Assembly (NCBI GenBank): GCA_950022695.1
Contig: CATLLN010000001.1
Location: 512,539 to 576,538, forward strand
DNA length: 64,000 nucleotides
Source: an uncultured bacterium
GTDB taxonomy: Bacteria; Cyanobacteriota; Vampirovibrionia; Gastranaerophilales; Gastranaerophilaceae
Direction: 5' to 3'
The notes under the pieces were generated by a model. The model had not been told where the DNA came from. It was given only the letters and a program-made list of their open reading frames with translations, and did no database searches. Both the position numbers and the translations under genes were made by a program. Positions 1 through 8,071 of the stretch are shown here, in pieces (position 1 is the stretch's first letter; the number at the start of each line of letters is the position of its first letter).

Positions 1-25
1 TGTTTGTTCTGTTTTCTAATCTCAT
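1..25 (-). CDS. 5' end of an unidentified gene (cut by the window edge)
   Basis: The minus strand shows AAAGGAG five bases before an ATG at position 25, and the frame stays open to the window edge (MRLENRTN). It follows the zinc-ribbon-like gene by 10 bases, so it is probably the next gene of the same leftward operon. Too little is visible to name it. Confidence 0.45.
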
Positions 26-35
26 ATATTCTCCT

Positions 36-263
36 TTATTTTAGCTCGTTTGAATAATCCCACATATAAATCTGTCCGCAGTATCTGCAAACCGCGTGCT
101 GATTCATAAACTGTAAATCCGGTACAAAAACATAACCGTCAACTGTAATTTCAATTTCGCCTTTTTCGTTTGTTTTTTGCGAAAAATTTTTGTCACCCGT
201 GTAATCGGGAGAAAACATTAGTTCAAATTTATCAATTGATTTACAGTTCTTGCAGATAAACAT
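36..263 (-). CDS. small CxxC/CxxC protein, probable zinc ribbon
   Basis: A 75-residue protein of unknown function. Two CxxC knuckles, Cys4/Cys7 and Cys59/Cys62, lie at opposite ends of the chain, the usual spacing of a metal-binding ribbon; zinc is the likely ligand, by inference. There is no signal peptide or membrane segment, so it is cytoplasmic. A GAGGAAG ribosome site precedes the start, and the gene begins just inside the tail of the upstream membrane-protein gene (gap of 3 bases), so the two are probably co-transcribed. Confidence 0.6.
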   Translation of the reverse strand: MFICKNCKSIDKFELMFSPDYTGDKNFSQKTNEKGEIEITVDGYVFVPDLQFMNQHAVCRYCGQIYMWDYSNELK

Positions 264-266
264 TTG

Positions 267-1196
267 TTATTCTTCCTCAAGTTTTTCGCGTTTTGATTTT
301 CTACCCCTTTTTGTTTGTGATTGGTTATTTTGTTCCAGAAGATTAGCATACCATAATGTCCAGCAAATGCTTCTTATCGGGAGGGTTAGACCTGTTACGA
401 TAAATGACAGGATTGAAAATAAAATTGTTCTGGATATCATTTCCGGTGTAATTATTGGTTGTTTAAGGTATGTCAGTACTTTATTTGTAAAATCCAGAGG
501 GATTGTATTTGTAATAAAGTTAAACAGTGTACAGATTTTTTCTGTCAGATTTAAATAGTCTAATACTACGCTTATGCCTTCAGTTATTATATATATTGAA
601 AAGAAGCCCAAAATTGCCATAAGTAAAAATGTTCTTAGCCAATTTCCTTTAATAAGTTGAAAACTTCGTTTAAAGTATTCAGGTATCTCAAGGTCAGGTT
701 CAAATGTGAACACTTGATAAACAAGGATAAAATAAATCCAGAGTACAAATGCAGGAATTATAAAAAATATGCTTGAACCTATAGAACTTAAAATCCCTAT
801 TGATAATAAAAGCAATACATATTGGAAAGTTCTTCGGGTTGCGACTTCGTTATGCGATTGGAAATCGTAAACTTTACCTGTATTTAAAGCACCTTCAGTC
901 ATTGAGTTTAGAGCAACATAAGCAACCATAAAATCCCAAAATGCTTTTATAAAAATCAAAAGTCCCGGTAAAGCCAAAAGGATTACAAATAACAACGCAC
1001 TTCCAATACTTGCTGCTTTGGCTGTTATTGTATCTGCAAACCCTAAAGATAAGCCAAAAGCTAATGATATACCGATTATCTGTCCGAAAACCGGAAATAA
1101 CATATACATAAAAAATTTATCAATGTTTGAAAAATAAATTTTAATACCTTCAGCTAAAACAAACCATATGCTATTCTTTATTTTTAATTTGGACAT
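267..1196 (-). CDS. polytopic membrane protein of unknown function
   Basis: A 309-residue protein with about six hydrophobic segments, in three pairs (roughly residues 25-50, 65-105, 120-170, 185-215, 255-285), and a basic C-terminal tail rich in Lys/Arg/Glu that should be cytoplasmic. The overall look, with long amphipathic loops between helix pairs, resembles the YihY/'DUF975/DUF4013' kind of integral membrane protein, but I cannot assign a family. An AAAGGAGAG site precedes the ATG. It heads a leftward operon with the zinc-ribbon gene and the partial gene at the edge, and is divergent from the PHP-domain gene. Confidence 0.65.
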   Translation of the reverse strand: MSKLKIKNSIWFVLAEGIKIYFSNIDKFFMYMLFPVFGQIIGISLAFGLSLGFADTITAKAASIGSALLFVILLALPGLLIFIKAFWDFMVAYVALNSMTEGALNTGKVYDFQSHNEVATRRTFQYVLLLLSIGILSSIGSSIFFIIPAFVLWIYFILVYQVFTFEPDLEIPEYFKRSFQLIKGNWLRTFLLMAILGFFSIYIITEGISVVLDYLNLTEKICTLFNFITNTIPLDFTNKVLTYLKQPIITPEMISRTILFSILSFIVTGLTLPIRSICWTLWYANLLEQNNQSQTKRGRKSKREKLEEE

Positions 1197-1248
1197 AAAC
1201 TCTCCTTTATTGTAGTATAATTTTATTACAAATAGGTTTAGAAAAACA

Positions 1249-1878
1249 ATGAAAAATTACAAAGATTTAATCAAACAGATGCCATTCAAAGATTATAAAG
1301 CTAATCGGATTAATTTACATATTCATTCTAAGCATTCTGACGGTTTAGCTTCGTTTGAAGATATTGAAAAACAAGCAGTTCAAATAAAAAGATATAAACA
1401 TTTTTCAATAACTGATCATAATACTGTTCAAGGATATCTTGAGCACCCTGAAACAAAAGCGATACCGGGTGTTGAATTTGATGTGTGGTATAAGTATATT
1501 TTTCTTCACCTTCTGGCATATGGGATTGATGTTCATAATGAAAAATTACAAAAGTTTTATTCAAAAGATAAGCGCGGTACAGAAGCAGATATTATAAGGA
1601 TTTTTGCAAAACGAAATATAAAAGAGCTTATAGAAGCTATACATGAAGCCGGCGGAATCGCAGTACTTGCTCATCCTTGCTGTTGCTGGGCTTTATCTTT
1701 GGAAACTTTTATAAAAGATTTAAAAGCTCTGGGGCTTGACGGGGTAGAAGTTTATTATCCATATCCTAGATGGAGAAAGTATATAAAGTTTTCTAACCCT
1801 GATCAGGTTGCTAAAATCGCTGATAAATACGGACTTATCAAAACTGGCGGCACAGATTGTCACAGCGAATTTATTTAA
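1249..1878 (+). CDS. PHP-domain metal-dependent phosphoesterase
   Basis: A 209-residue protein with the PHP fold. The first metal motif is HIHSKHSDG (His24, His26), followed by the SITDHN motif (about residues 53-58), an EFD metal ligand near residue 77, an AHP motif (about residue 140) and the closing TDCH near the C-terminus. These are the ligand clusters of PHP phosphoesterases related to RNase AM/YciV and histidinol-phosphate phosphatases. It lacks extra domains, so the substrate (nucleotide, oligonucleotide or sugar phosphate) cannot be told. A TATAAT box at 1216-1221 lies about 27 bases before the ATG. It is monocistronic, with no clear terminator. Confidence 0.8.
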   Translation: MKNYKDLIKQMPFKDYKANRINLHIHSKHSDGLASFEDIEKQAVQIKRYKHFSITDHNTVQGYLEHPETKAIPGVEFDVWYKYIFLHLLAYGIDVHNEKLQKFYSKDKRGTEADIIRIFAKRNIKELIEAIHEAGGIAVLAHPCCCWALSLETFIKDLKALGLDGVEVYYPYPRWRKYIKFSNPDQVAKIADKYGLIKTGGTDCHSEFI

Positions 1879-1939
1879 TGTTTTTTATTAACATTATTTT
1901 GTTCAATATTCAAATTTATAAATTATTTATTTTTCAAGA

Positions 1940-2560
1940 TTAATCTTCTTTTAAATGTTTAATGTGTTTCCAGATATAGATTCCGCCTAAAATAAGAATG
2001 GCAAGAATTATCACTATATCAAATTTATGCCATATATCTTTTAGTTTATCTAAGTGCTCGCCAAGTTTTACGCCTACATAAACAAGTAAGTAACTCCAGA
2101 TTAGTGAACCTAAAAATGTAAGTGTGAAAAAAGTACGTTTTTTAGCTTTTAAAATACCTGCCGGAAGTGAGATAAATGTTCTTATTACAGGCAGCATTCT
2201 GCAAATGAAAAATGCCCAGTCTCCGTATTTTTCAACCCATTTATCAGCATCATCAAGGTCTTTTTTGGATACAAGCATGTATTTGCCGTATTTTTCAAAG
2301 AATTTTCTTCCGCCAAAGTAACCCAGATAATATGATGGAATTGAACCTAATACACATCCGATAGCGCCTGCAAATGAGGCAGCATGAAATCCCATTTCAC
2401 CTTTTGAAACCAGATAACCTGCAAACGGTAATACAGCTTCACTTGGCAGTGGAATATTGCATGACTCAATTGCCATTAAAAGTGCAATTCCTGAAGGTCC
2501 CATGGCTGTAATAACACTTTCTATCCAGCTGATTAAACCTGCTAATATTGTATCAAGCAT
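1940..2560 (-). CDS. DedA-family membrane protein
   Basis: A 206-residue inner-membrane protein of the DedA/SNARE-associated (VTT) family. The family signatures are visible: an N-terminal E-S-x-x-x-P-L-P-S-E segment (about residues 32-41), the G-x-x-x-G-Y-x-x-G-x-x-x-G stretch around residues 68-84, and the F-x-x-R-x-x-P-x-x-R-T-F motif near residues 118-128. Known members act as lipid scramblases/flippases (undecaprenyl phosphate or phosphatidylethanolamine recycling) and depend on the proton-motive force. A GGGAGAAG ribosome site precedes the ATG. It is read alone, leftward, and the next gene downstream is on the other strand. Confidence 0.9.
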   Translation of the reverse strand: MLDTILAGLISWIESVITAMGPSGIALLMAIESCNIPLPSEAVLPFAGYLVSKGEMGFHAASFAGAIGCVLGSIPSYYLGYFGGRKFFEKYGKYMLVSKKDLDDADKWVEKYGDWAFFICRMLPVIRTFISLPAGILKAKKRTFFTLTFLGSLIWSYLLVYVGVKLGEHLDKLKDIWHKFDIVIILAILILGGIYIWKHIKHLKED

Positions 2561-2621
2561 TTTATCTTCTCCCTAATTCTTTATTTTAATAATATCATGA
2601 AAATGATTCAGGTTCTTCTTC

Positions 2622-2653
2622 AAAAAAGAGCTCCCGTTATAAACGAGAGCTCC
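2622..2653 (-). terminator. Rho-independent terminator of the HU gene
   Basis: On the minus strand a GAGCTCTCGTT / AACGGGAGCTC hairpin (one G-U pair, four-base loop) is followed by six T, 25 bases after the HU stop codon. Confidence 0.85.
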
Positions 2654-2678
2654 GATATCTTTAATATCGTTATAGAAA

Positions 2679-2957
2679 CTATTTTCCGTTAACGATAGTT
2701 TTGAATTTTTTACCAGCTGAGAAAGCAGGAACTGTTTTTGCAGGAATTTTTAATTCTTTACCAGTTTGAGGGTTTCTGCCAGTTCTAGCAGCTCTTTTGC
2801 GAGGTTCGAAAGTACCGAAACCTACTAAAGTAACTTTTTTACCTTTAGCAACTGTTTTTTGGATTGTATCTACTAATGAAGATAAAACTTCAGCTGCTTC
2901 TTTTTGAGTAACGTTAGCTTTTTTAGAAATTTCTTGTACTAATTCTTCTTTGTTCAT
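2679..2957 (-). CDS. hup: HU-family nucleoid DNA-binding protein
   Basis: A 92-residue histone-like HU/IHF protein that bends and compacts DNA as a dimer. It has the standard length and the family core: VGFGTFEPRKRAARTGRNPQ (about residues 46-65) is the DNA-binding arm with its conserved Arg/Pro tip, followed by the closing PAFSAGKKFK. The arm Pro-x-T-G-x-x-I variant reads NPQTGKEL, as in HU rather than IHF. An AAGGAG site precedes the ATG. It is a single-gene unit with its own terminator immediately downstream. Confidence 0.97.
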   Translation of the reverse strand: MNKEELVQEISKKANVTQKEAAEVLSSLVDTIQKTVAKGKKVTLVGFGTFEPRKRAARTGRNPQTGKELKIPAKTVPAFSAGKKFKTIVNGK

Positions 2958-3091
2958 AAATAAAACTCCTTCTTCTTGTGTACTTTCTCATTATATAAAA
3001 AATTTTAATCAATGCAAGTATTTTAACGAATTTTAACACTTTTTATCCGAAAAAACCTCTTTATGGTGGATAATAAGTATAAAAGCCCTGC

Positions 3092-3104
3092 CAAGCTGAG
3101 CAAT
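3092..3104 (-). repeat. 13-base repeat, partner of 3662-3674
   Basis: The minus strand reads ATTGCTCAGCTTG here, identical to the + strand at 3662-3674. Both copies are followed within about 25 bases by a GGGCTTTT stretch. The two flank the small exported-protein gene. It may be a degenerate terminator-linked element; its function is unknown. Confidence 0.45.
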
Positions 3105-3143
3105 TGGGATGATTTTAAAATAATTGATAGCAATTATTTACCC

Positions 3144-3497
3144 CTATTTGACTCCTTGAATCCGTATTTTTCCGTCTTCACCTTTGACGAATTGCATGCC
3201 AGCAGAATTTGGTCGTGAGTTTTGAAGATTCATTTGTGGTTGGCGATGTCCAACATCAACTTTTCCTGCCTGATAGTCTAAAAACTTCTCTTTTTTTTCT
3301 CTTTTATCTTTGTATTGTTCCGGATTATTAACAAAGTCCAAAGTTTCTTCTTTCTCAAACTGGTGCTGCTTTAATGTTGCAAAATTTCTGTTTCCTTCGT
3401 TTTGCGGACCTAAGAAACCGTATGGTGAATTTGCCATAGCTGCTTGTCCTAAACAAAAAATCCCTGCAATTAAACTTGTAAATAGTATCTTTTTCAT
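3144..3497 (-). CDS. small exported protein of unknown function
   Basis: A 117-residue protein with a classical Sec signal peptide: MKK, a hydrophobic core (residues 4-19) and a likely cleavage after AMA (residue 22). The mature part is polar, rich in Asn/Gln/Lys/Glu, and has no recognisable domain or cysteines, so it is probably a periplasmic or loosely structured envelope protein. An AGGAGT site precedes the ATG. It is monocistronic. Its 3' flank shares a 13-base sequence with the putative small transcript on the other side of the gene. Confidence 0.6.
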   Translation of the reverse strand: MKKILFTSLIAGIFCLGQAAMANSPYGFLGPQNEGNRNFATLKQHQFEKEETLDFVNNPEQYKDKREKKEKFLDYQAGKVDVGHRQPQMNLQNSRPNSAGMQFVKGEDGKIRIQGVK

Positions 3498-3644
3498 ATG
3501 TTACTCCTATTTTCTAATAACGATATTTTATCATATGTGTATATAAATTACAATTATTCACTACTTTAAGCTAATATTTTTTAATTATTGATTGATATTT
3601 TAGTTAATGAAATACGACTGAAATACTCTTATTATAATCATGTA

Positions 3645-3705
3645 AATCCTCAACTCTTCTGATTGCTCAGCTTGCCTCTCTTTTTTAAGAGGGGCTTTTC
3701 TTTTC
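3645..3705 (+). ncRNA. possible small transcript ending in a terminator
   Basis: The 278-base gap 3498-3775 holds no gene. On the + strand a TATAAT box (3633-3638) is followed about 35 bases later by a hairpin, GCCTCTC / AAGAGGGGC with a T-rich loop (3673-3697), and then TTTTCTTTTC. That would give a ~60-nt RNA. No good -35 box is seen, and no family is recognised. The 13-mer ATTGCTCAGCTTG (3662-3674) recurs in inverted position at 3092-3104. Confidence 0.3.
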
Positions 3706-3775
3706 TTAACATTATGCCATTGTTATCAAATTCGTGTATAATTACACTATATAGATATATTTAGAAAGGGTAAAG

Positions 3776-4366
3776 ATGAGAGAATTAGTTGTTGAAAATC
3801 AGGAAATATTAATGATTCCGCAAAATTTTAGGTTCGCAAACAGAGGTAAAGTTACATCTGTACGAGCAGGAGATTTTACATTAGAACTTGAGTATGAGCC
3901 TGAAGGTGTGTTGGTTGATACTTATTGCGAGTTTTATACCCAAACAAGTCATGGAAAACTTTATTTTGACTCTTATGCAAAAGAAATTAATGGCAAGACC
4001 CTGATTATTGCAAGCCCTGCAAAACATAAATTCTTGCAAAGACGTCAATATACCCGTATTAAATATATGAACGAACTTGAATTATTAATGGATGGTAACA
4101 GCTATAAAATTTCAACACTTGATATTTCAGCAGGCGGTATGAAATTGAAAACAAATGAAAATCTTAATATTGAAGGCACATATGATGTTACACTTCCTTT
4201 ATCTGATACTGTTAATTTGAATTGTAAATTCCAGCCTATTCGTATTGAAAAGCGTAGTGAAGGCGGATATACACTATCAGGACAGTTTGTATATGAATCA
4301 AGTCATGACAAAATGGTTTTAACCCAGTTTTGTGCAAAACGTAGTGTAGAGATTAAGAATAAATAG
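3776..4366 (+). CDS. PilZ-domain c-di-GMP receptor-like protein
   Basis: A 196-residue cytoplasmic protein. The C-terminal half is a PilZ domain with both c-di-GMP-binding motifs: the RxxxR loop (Arg90-xxx-Arg94, in LQRRQYTR) and the D-x-S-x-x-G strand (Asp116, Ser118, Gly121, in LDISAGGMK). The N-terminal ~85 residues form a YcgR-like flagellar-brake/PilZN type beta domain. It would bind c-di-GMP and modulate a surface machine; given the many pilin-like genes here, a type IV pilus role is a fair inference. A GGTAAAG site precedes the ATG. The next gene starts 7 bases after its stop, so they are co-transcribed. Confidence 0.85.
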   Translation: MRELVVENQEILMIPQNFRFANRGKVTSVRAGDFTLELEYEPEGVLVDTYCEFYTQTSHGKLYFDSYAKEINGKTLIIASPAKHKFLQRRQYTRIKYMNELELLMDGNSYKISTLDISAGGMKLKTNENLNIEGTYDVTLPLSDTVNLNCKFQPIRIEKRSEGGYTLSGQFVYESSHDKMVLTQFCAKRSVEIKNK

Positions 4367-4373
4367 GAATATA

Positions 4374-5411
4374 ATGAGTTTAGTTCGATTATTAGGTAAA
4401 AAGACTGATAAGATATTATATACAACGCCATCACACGGACAAAAATGTTTTATATATGAGCCTCTAAAAGAGGTATATAAAATGGATATTTCTGAAACAG
4501 AATGTCATGACCCGCAGGAAGCCCTGGAAATGGCACAGCTTGCAGCTCGTTCTATTTATCGTACATATTCAACAACATTTTTAACAAATGGTTCTACAAG
4601 CGGGATTATTGCAGCAGTTTTATCTTGTACACAGGTTGGAGATAAGGTATTAATTGCCTCAAATTCTCATCCTTGTCATTTTAATGCCGTAAAACTTGCC
4701 GGCGCAAGAGCTTTAACTTATGACCTTGAAATTGATGAAGAATGGGGTGTACCGCTTGAAGTTAAACCGGAAGTTATTGATTATTATTTAAGCAGATATA
4801 GTATTAGAACAGTTATTATTACATCGCCTTCTTATGAGGGTATAATTTCTGATATTGAAGAAATCAAAGCAATTTGTGAACGTCACGGAGCATTTTTAAT
4901 TGTTGATGAAGCACATGGCGCGTTGTATCCGTTTTCAGAACTTTTACCGTTATCTGCTGTTAATATCGCAGATTTTACGGTTCAATCACTTCACAAAACA
5001 GCAGGCGGTTTGAACCCTACAGCACTTCTTCACTGTAACTGCGAAATTGATGTGAAACCGGCTTTAAACATGTTTACAACAACATCACCGTCATATCCGC
5101 TTTTGGCATCAATCGAGGATAATATTGCGTACTTGAATTCGCGTGAAGGCAGAAAAGAAATAGATAATCTTGTAACAAGACTTGATAAAATTAGAGAAAA
5201 ATGCCGAGGATGTGAATTCTTTGGAGATGATCCTACAAAAGTTTTAATCAAAGTTCCTGGGATTTCAGGATATGAACTTTCTGAAATGCTTTATGAAGAT
5301 TTTAATATCGAAGATGAAAAAACTAACGAAAAATCTACAATGCTTTTATGCGGCATAGGAACAGATAATAAAAAGTTAGATAAGTTACAACAAGTTTTAT
5401 CAAAATTATAG
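4374..5411 (+). CDS. PLP-dependent Orn/Lys/Arg decarboxylase-like enzyme (compact)
   Basis: A 345-residue fold-type-I PLP enzyme. It shows the TNGSTSGI phosphate-binding segment (about residues 71-78), the VDEAHG motif with the pyridine-nitrogen Asp178, and the Schiff-base lysine Lys208 in SLHKTAGG, the hallmark of the Orn/Lys/Arg decarboxylase major domain. It is shorter than the usual 450-700 residues: the wing and most of the C-terminal domain are missing, as in YaaO-like relatives of uncertain substrate. It could decarboxylate a basic amino acid, feeding polyamine synthesis with the SAM decarboxylase at 17253, but substrate is an inference. It follows the PilZ gene by 7 bases and precedes a prepilin gene by 59. 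Confidence 0.8.
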   Translation: MSLVRLLGKKTDKILYTTPSHGQKCFIYEPLKEVYKMDISETECHDPQEALEMAQLAARSIYRTYSTTFLTNGSTSGIIAAVLSCTQVGDKVLIASNSHPCHFNAVKLAGARALTYDLEIDEEWGVPLEVKPEVIDYYLSRYSIRTVIITSPSYEGIISDIEEIKAICERHGAFLIVDEAHGALYPFSELLPLSAVNIADFTVQSLHKTAGGLNPTALLHCNCEIDVKPALNMFTTTSPSYPLLASIEDNIAYLNSREGRKEIDNLVTRLDKIREKCRGCEFFGDDPTKVLIKVPGISGYELSEMLYEDFNIEDEKTNEKSTMLLCGIGTDNKKLDKLQQVLSKL

Positions 5412-5470
5412 GAAAGAAAGGGGTAAAGGGGTAAATATATACCTTTATCACCTGGAAAAGGAGAGAAATT

Positions 5471-6189
5471 ATGAAATTAACTAACAAATTCACAAAACGG
5501 GGGGGGGTAACCTTTATTGCCTAAATTCAGGCGCGTTTCAGTTATCTCCTTTCAAGTTTAACACCGGCTTCACTTTAGCCGAAGTTCTCATAACCCTTGG
5601 TATCATCGGTGTTGTTGCTGCAATTACGATTCCAAATCTTATTCAAAAGAATTTTGAACGGCAAACAGTTGTTAAGCTTCGGGAAACCCAATCTATCTTA
5701 ACCCAAGCTATAAAAATGGCTGAAGAAGAATACGGAGAAGTCCCAGGCTGGGGTATTACCGGTCCTGATGTACAATCTGCCAATCTGATTTTTAATAATA
5801 TTAAACCATTTTTAAAAATTGCATTGGATTGTGGATTTGATGACAGTAAAGGCAGATGTATGTATCCGAAAAATTATAAAATGTTAAACGGGCAGACTTA
5901 TATTGGCAATCATGCAATAGGTAATTATTATAAATTTCTATTGTTAAATGGTTCTGGAATATGGTGTCGCGGGGATGCTGCAGTATATTGGTCAATGGTT
6001 TGCTATATTGATGTAAATGGAAAATCTCAGCCGAACACTATAGGAAAAGATTTATTTGATTTCCATTATAGTAATGGTTCTATAGTTCCTGTAGGAGGTC
6101 CAAAAGATAAAAGATGTAATAAAAACGATAGTGGCTGGGGATGCGCATGGCAGGTTTTACATAATCAAAATATGAATTATTTACACTAA
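5471..6189 (+). CDS. type IV prepilin-like protein, frame interrupted at a nine-G tract (probably phase-OFF)
   Basis: AAAGGAGAG lies 6 bases before an ATG at 5471. That frame reads MKLTNKFTKRGGVTFIA and stops. The pilin frame (GFTLAEVLITLGIIGVVAA, 5572 onward) is one base out and has no ATG/GTG/TTG after an in-frame stop at 5482-5484, so it cannot be started independently. One extra G in the nine-G tract at 5499-5507 joins both parts into a ~239-residue prepilin with a ~34-residue leader, cleaved before FTLAE (Glu+5 present). The body (5716-6189) resembles the pilin at 34770 closely (VVKLR-TQSILTQAI, F-LKIA-DCG, NTIGKDLF, WGCA). Its role would be a minor pilin/pseudopilin on the surface. An assembly error in the homopolymer is the alternative. 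Confidence 0.8.
5499..5507 (+). repeat. nine-G homopolymer, putative phase-variation switch
   Basis: Nine G between codon 10 of the leader and GTAAC. As written the ATG frame closes 17 codons in; a tract of ten (or seven) G opens the complete prepilin. Long G tracts inside the 5' coding region are the standard slipped-strand contingency signal in host-associated bacteria. An identical tract sits at the same codon in the gene at 38821. Confidence 0.85.
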
Positions 6190-6927
6190 TTACAGATAAT
6201 TAGACAAAATATTTTTGACATAATTCTGGGTTTCTTTATAAGGTGGAACCCCAGAATATTTGTCTACAGCTCCCGGGCCAGCATTATATGCAGCAAGTGC
6301 TAAAATTATATTCCCGTTATATTTGTTTAACATTGATTTTAAATATCTTACGCCGCCATCAACATTTTGAGCCGCATTATAAGGATCGTTTACACCTAAA
6401 GATTTTGCGGTTGAAGGCATTAATTGCATCAATCCCATTGCGCCTGTTCTTGAAGTTGCATTAGGATTAAAGCCTGATTCTTGTTTAATTACTGCTTGTA
6501 CAAGTTTTTCATCTATACCGTGGCGTTGTGCAACTTTATTTATCATGCCTAAAAGTTGTGTTTTATTAGATTCTGGATGATATTTTCTTGATGCATCGTT
6601 AACTTCTTGAATTGCTTTTCTTAATGTTGCATTGCTAATCCCCGAAGTATCAATATCATCATCATAAATATTACCACTTACATTTAAAGATTTTGGATTC
6701 AAAAGCAGTGAGCCGAAATTTGTTTGAGTAGTATTTGCTAAAATCTTTTCAAAAGATTGGACATTGTCTGCAGATGGTGGATAAATTGCATCAAGCGAAT
6801 TTGCCATACTCTGTTGAGTATTTATTTTCGATGTGTTTTTTGCATAATTATTTAACTGAGCTGCTCGTTGCATAGCTGCTCCATGTCCACCTGAATTTAG
6901 TAATCCTTGAATCATTTCTGAGAACAT
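6190..6927 (-). CDS. lytic transglycosylase (SLT domain)
   Basis: A 245-residue protein whose C-terminal ~115 residues form a Slt/MltC-type GH23 domain: the catalytic glutamate Glu150 in KQESGFNP, then the [10 protein letters not shown] motif (about residues 162-171) and the [10 protein letters not shown] motif (about 211-220). It cleaves peptidoglycan glycan strands with 1,6-anhydro-MurNAc formation, typically to open the wall for pili or secretion machines. The N-terminal 120 residues are low-complexity and Asn/Gln/Ala-rich with no signal peptide visible, so export is unclear. Its stop codon abuts the stop of the convergent prepilin gene, with no base between them. Confidence 0.92.
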   Translation of the reverse strand: MFSEMIQGLLNSGGHGAAMQRAAQLNNYAKNTSKINTQQSMANSLDAIYPPSADNVQSFEKILANTTQTNFGSLLLNPKSLNVSGNIYDDDIDTSGISNATLRKAIQEVNDASRKYHPESNKTQLLGMINKVAQRHGIDEKLVQAVIKQESGFNPNATSRTGAMGLMQLMPSTAKSLGVNDPYNAAQNVDGGVRYLKSMLNKYNGNIILALAAYNAGPGAVDKYSGVPPYKETQNYVKNILSNYL

Positions 6928-7022
6928 GTTCTTATACTACCTCCCGTACATTATTATTCTACTCAATATTAGAAATTAATGTATCCACCATATGGTTTAA
7001 GGTTTTTTATAAAAATGTCAAG

Positions 7023-7712
7023 TTAGTGATTTCTTACGATTTTGTTAAAATAGGTTGGATCATTCAAGGCTTTATATGCACAAGTCATTCCATTAACGAC
7101 TTCTTTATTCGTATCACTACAATATTTATCAACCGATGCTGCAAATTTTGTTCCTTTATCTCCCAGTGGCTTGATTACTCCATCTATCATTTGGAATGTA
7201 AATAAGTCATGACCTGCAATGTTGGGAGGAGTCGTAAAACCGTTCAAATCAACAGAGATGAAAATTGTTTGATTATCAGCGTTTTCAAAGTATAAAATTG
7301 AACCGTCTTGTAATAATAATGAACCGTCATCAAGATACCCTGCTGTAAATTTATTTGTATTACTGAAATTTTTATAATCATCGCTGCCGTTGTAGCGATA
7401 TGTTCGACAAGGTTTAGGTCGTTTCAAAGCCGCATGACCGCAGTCAGTGCTTCCATTTAAGTATTGTTGAAAAGTTTTATAATAAGTTAAAGGTTTATAT
7501 GTAGCAGGGTCTATAGATATATCATCAGATTCCATACGTTTAAAAACTTGTTGGATTGTTGAATATGACTTTAAAAATTGTGAACGGTAACGTTTTGCTT
7601 TATATGTTGCAATAAGGTTAGGAATTGTCATAGCTGCAACAACACCGATTATCCCAAGAGTTATAAGTATTTCAGCTAATGTAAAACCGATTTTTGTATA
7701 CTCATTCTTCAT
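7023..7712 (-). CDS. type IV prepilin-like protein
   Basis: A 229-residue prepilin. I start it at 7712, where AGAAAGG precedes the ATG, instead of 28 codons upstream. The leader MKNEYTKIG is cleaved before FTLAEILITLGIIGVVAA, with Glu at +5 and a ~25-residue hydrophobic helix. The C-terminal domain has a D-L-N-G-x-x-x-P-N-x-x-G-x-D-L-F segment, the same core as the other pilins here, and scattered cysteines. It would be processed by a prepilin peptidase and built into a pilus or pseudopilus. No poly-G tract is present. It is divergent from the small HTH gene at 7837. Confidence 0.88.
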   Translation of the reverse strand: MKNEYTKIGFTLAEILITLGIIGVVAAMTIPNLIATYKAKRYRSQFLKSYSTIQQVFKRMESDDISIDPATYKPLTYYKTFQQYLNGSTDCGHAALKRPKPCRTYRYNGSDDYKNFSNTNKFTAGYLDDGSLLLQDGSILYFENADNQTIFISVDLNGFTTPPNIAGHDLFTFQMIDGVIKPLGDKGTKFAASVDKYCSDTNKEVVNGMTCAYKALNDPTYFNKIVRNH

Positions 7713-7836
7713 ATTTATATTCCTTTCTGTCGTTAAAATCAAATAAATTATAGTCTTACAATTAATAATTATATGTGTACAACTATAAAATGTCAATTAG
7801 TTTGTTTTTATCAAGCGTAGAGTATAACATAGAAAA

Positions 7837-8067
7837 ATGGAATATAAATTTGACAATATAAAAATTATTGATTTTATAAAGACTTTAACTATTTATAAAG
7901 GTTTGTCACTAAGAAAACTCGTAAGTCGTATTGCGCAAAGTAAAAATACTAGCGATTGTTATTCAAATTTTTATGCAAAGTTAAAAAAAGAAACGATAAA
8001 GTTCTCTGAAGTTGCAGATGTTGCTGAAACTTTAGGATACGAGATAATTTTTCGAGAAAAGGGGTAA
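7837..8067 (+). CDS. small helix-turn-helix-like protein
   Basis: A 76-residue, all-helical looking protein (SLRKLVSRIA, then VADVAETLGYEIIF), which has the length and pattern of a small Cro/XRE-like DNA-binding protein, though no family was recognised with certainty. No SD is visible; a TATAAC box (7823-7828) lies 8 bases before the ATG, so the mRNA is probably leaderless. It stands divergent to the prepilin gene at 7023-7712 and could regulate it (inference). It is followed head-on by queA. Confidence 0.55.
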   Translation: MEYKFDNIKIIDFIKTLTIYKGLSLRKLVSRIAQSKNTSDCYSNFYAKLKKETIKFSEVADVAETLGYEIIFREKG

Positions 8068-8071
8068 TTTT

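Noticed and set aside
5499-5507. Simple sequencing error as sole explanation of the interrupted pilin
   Set aside because: Not excluded, but the same tract length, codon position and one-base offset at two separate loci, plus amino-acid conservation in the restored frame, make a real slippage site more likely.
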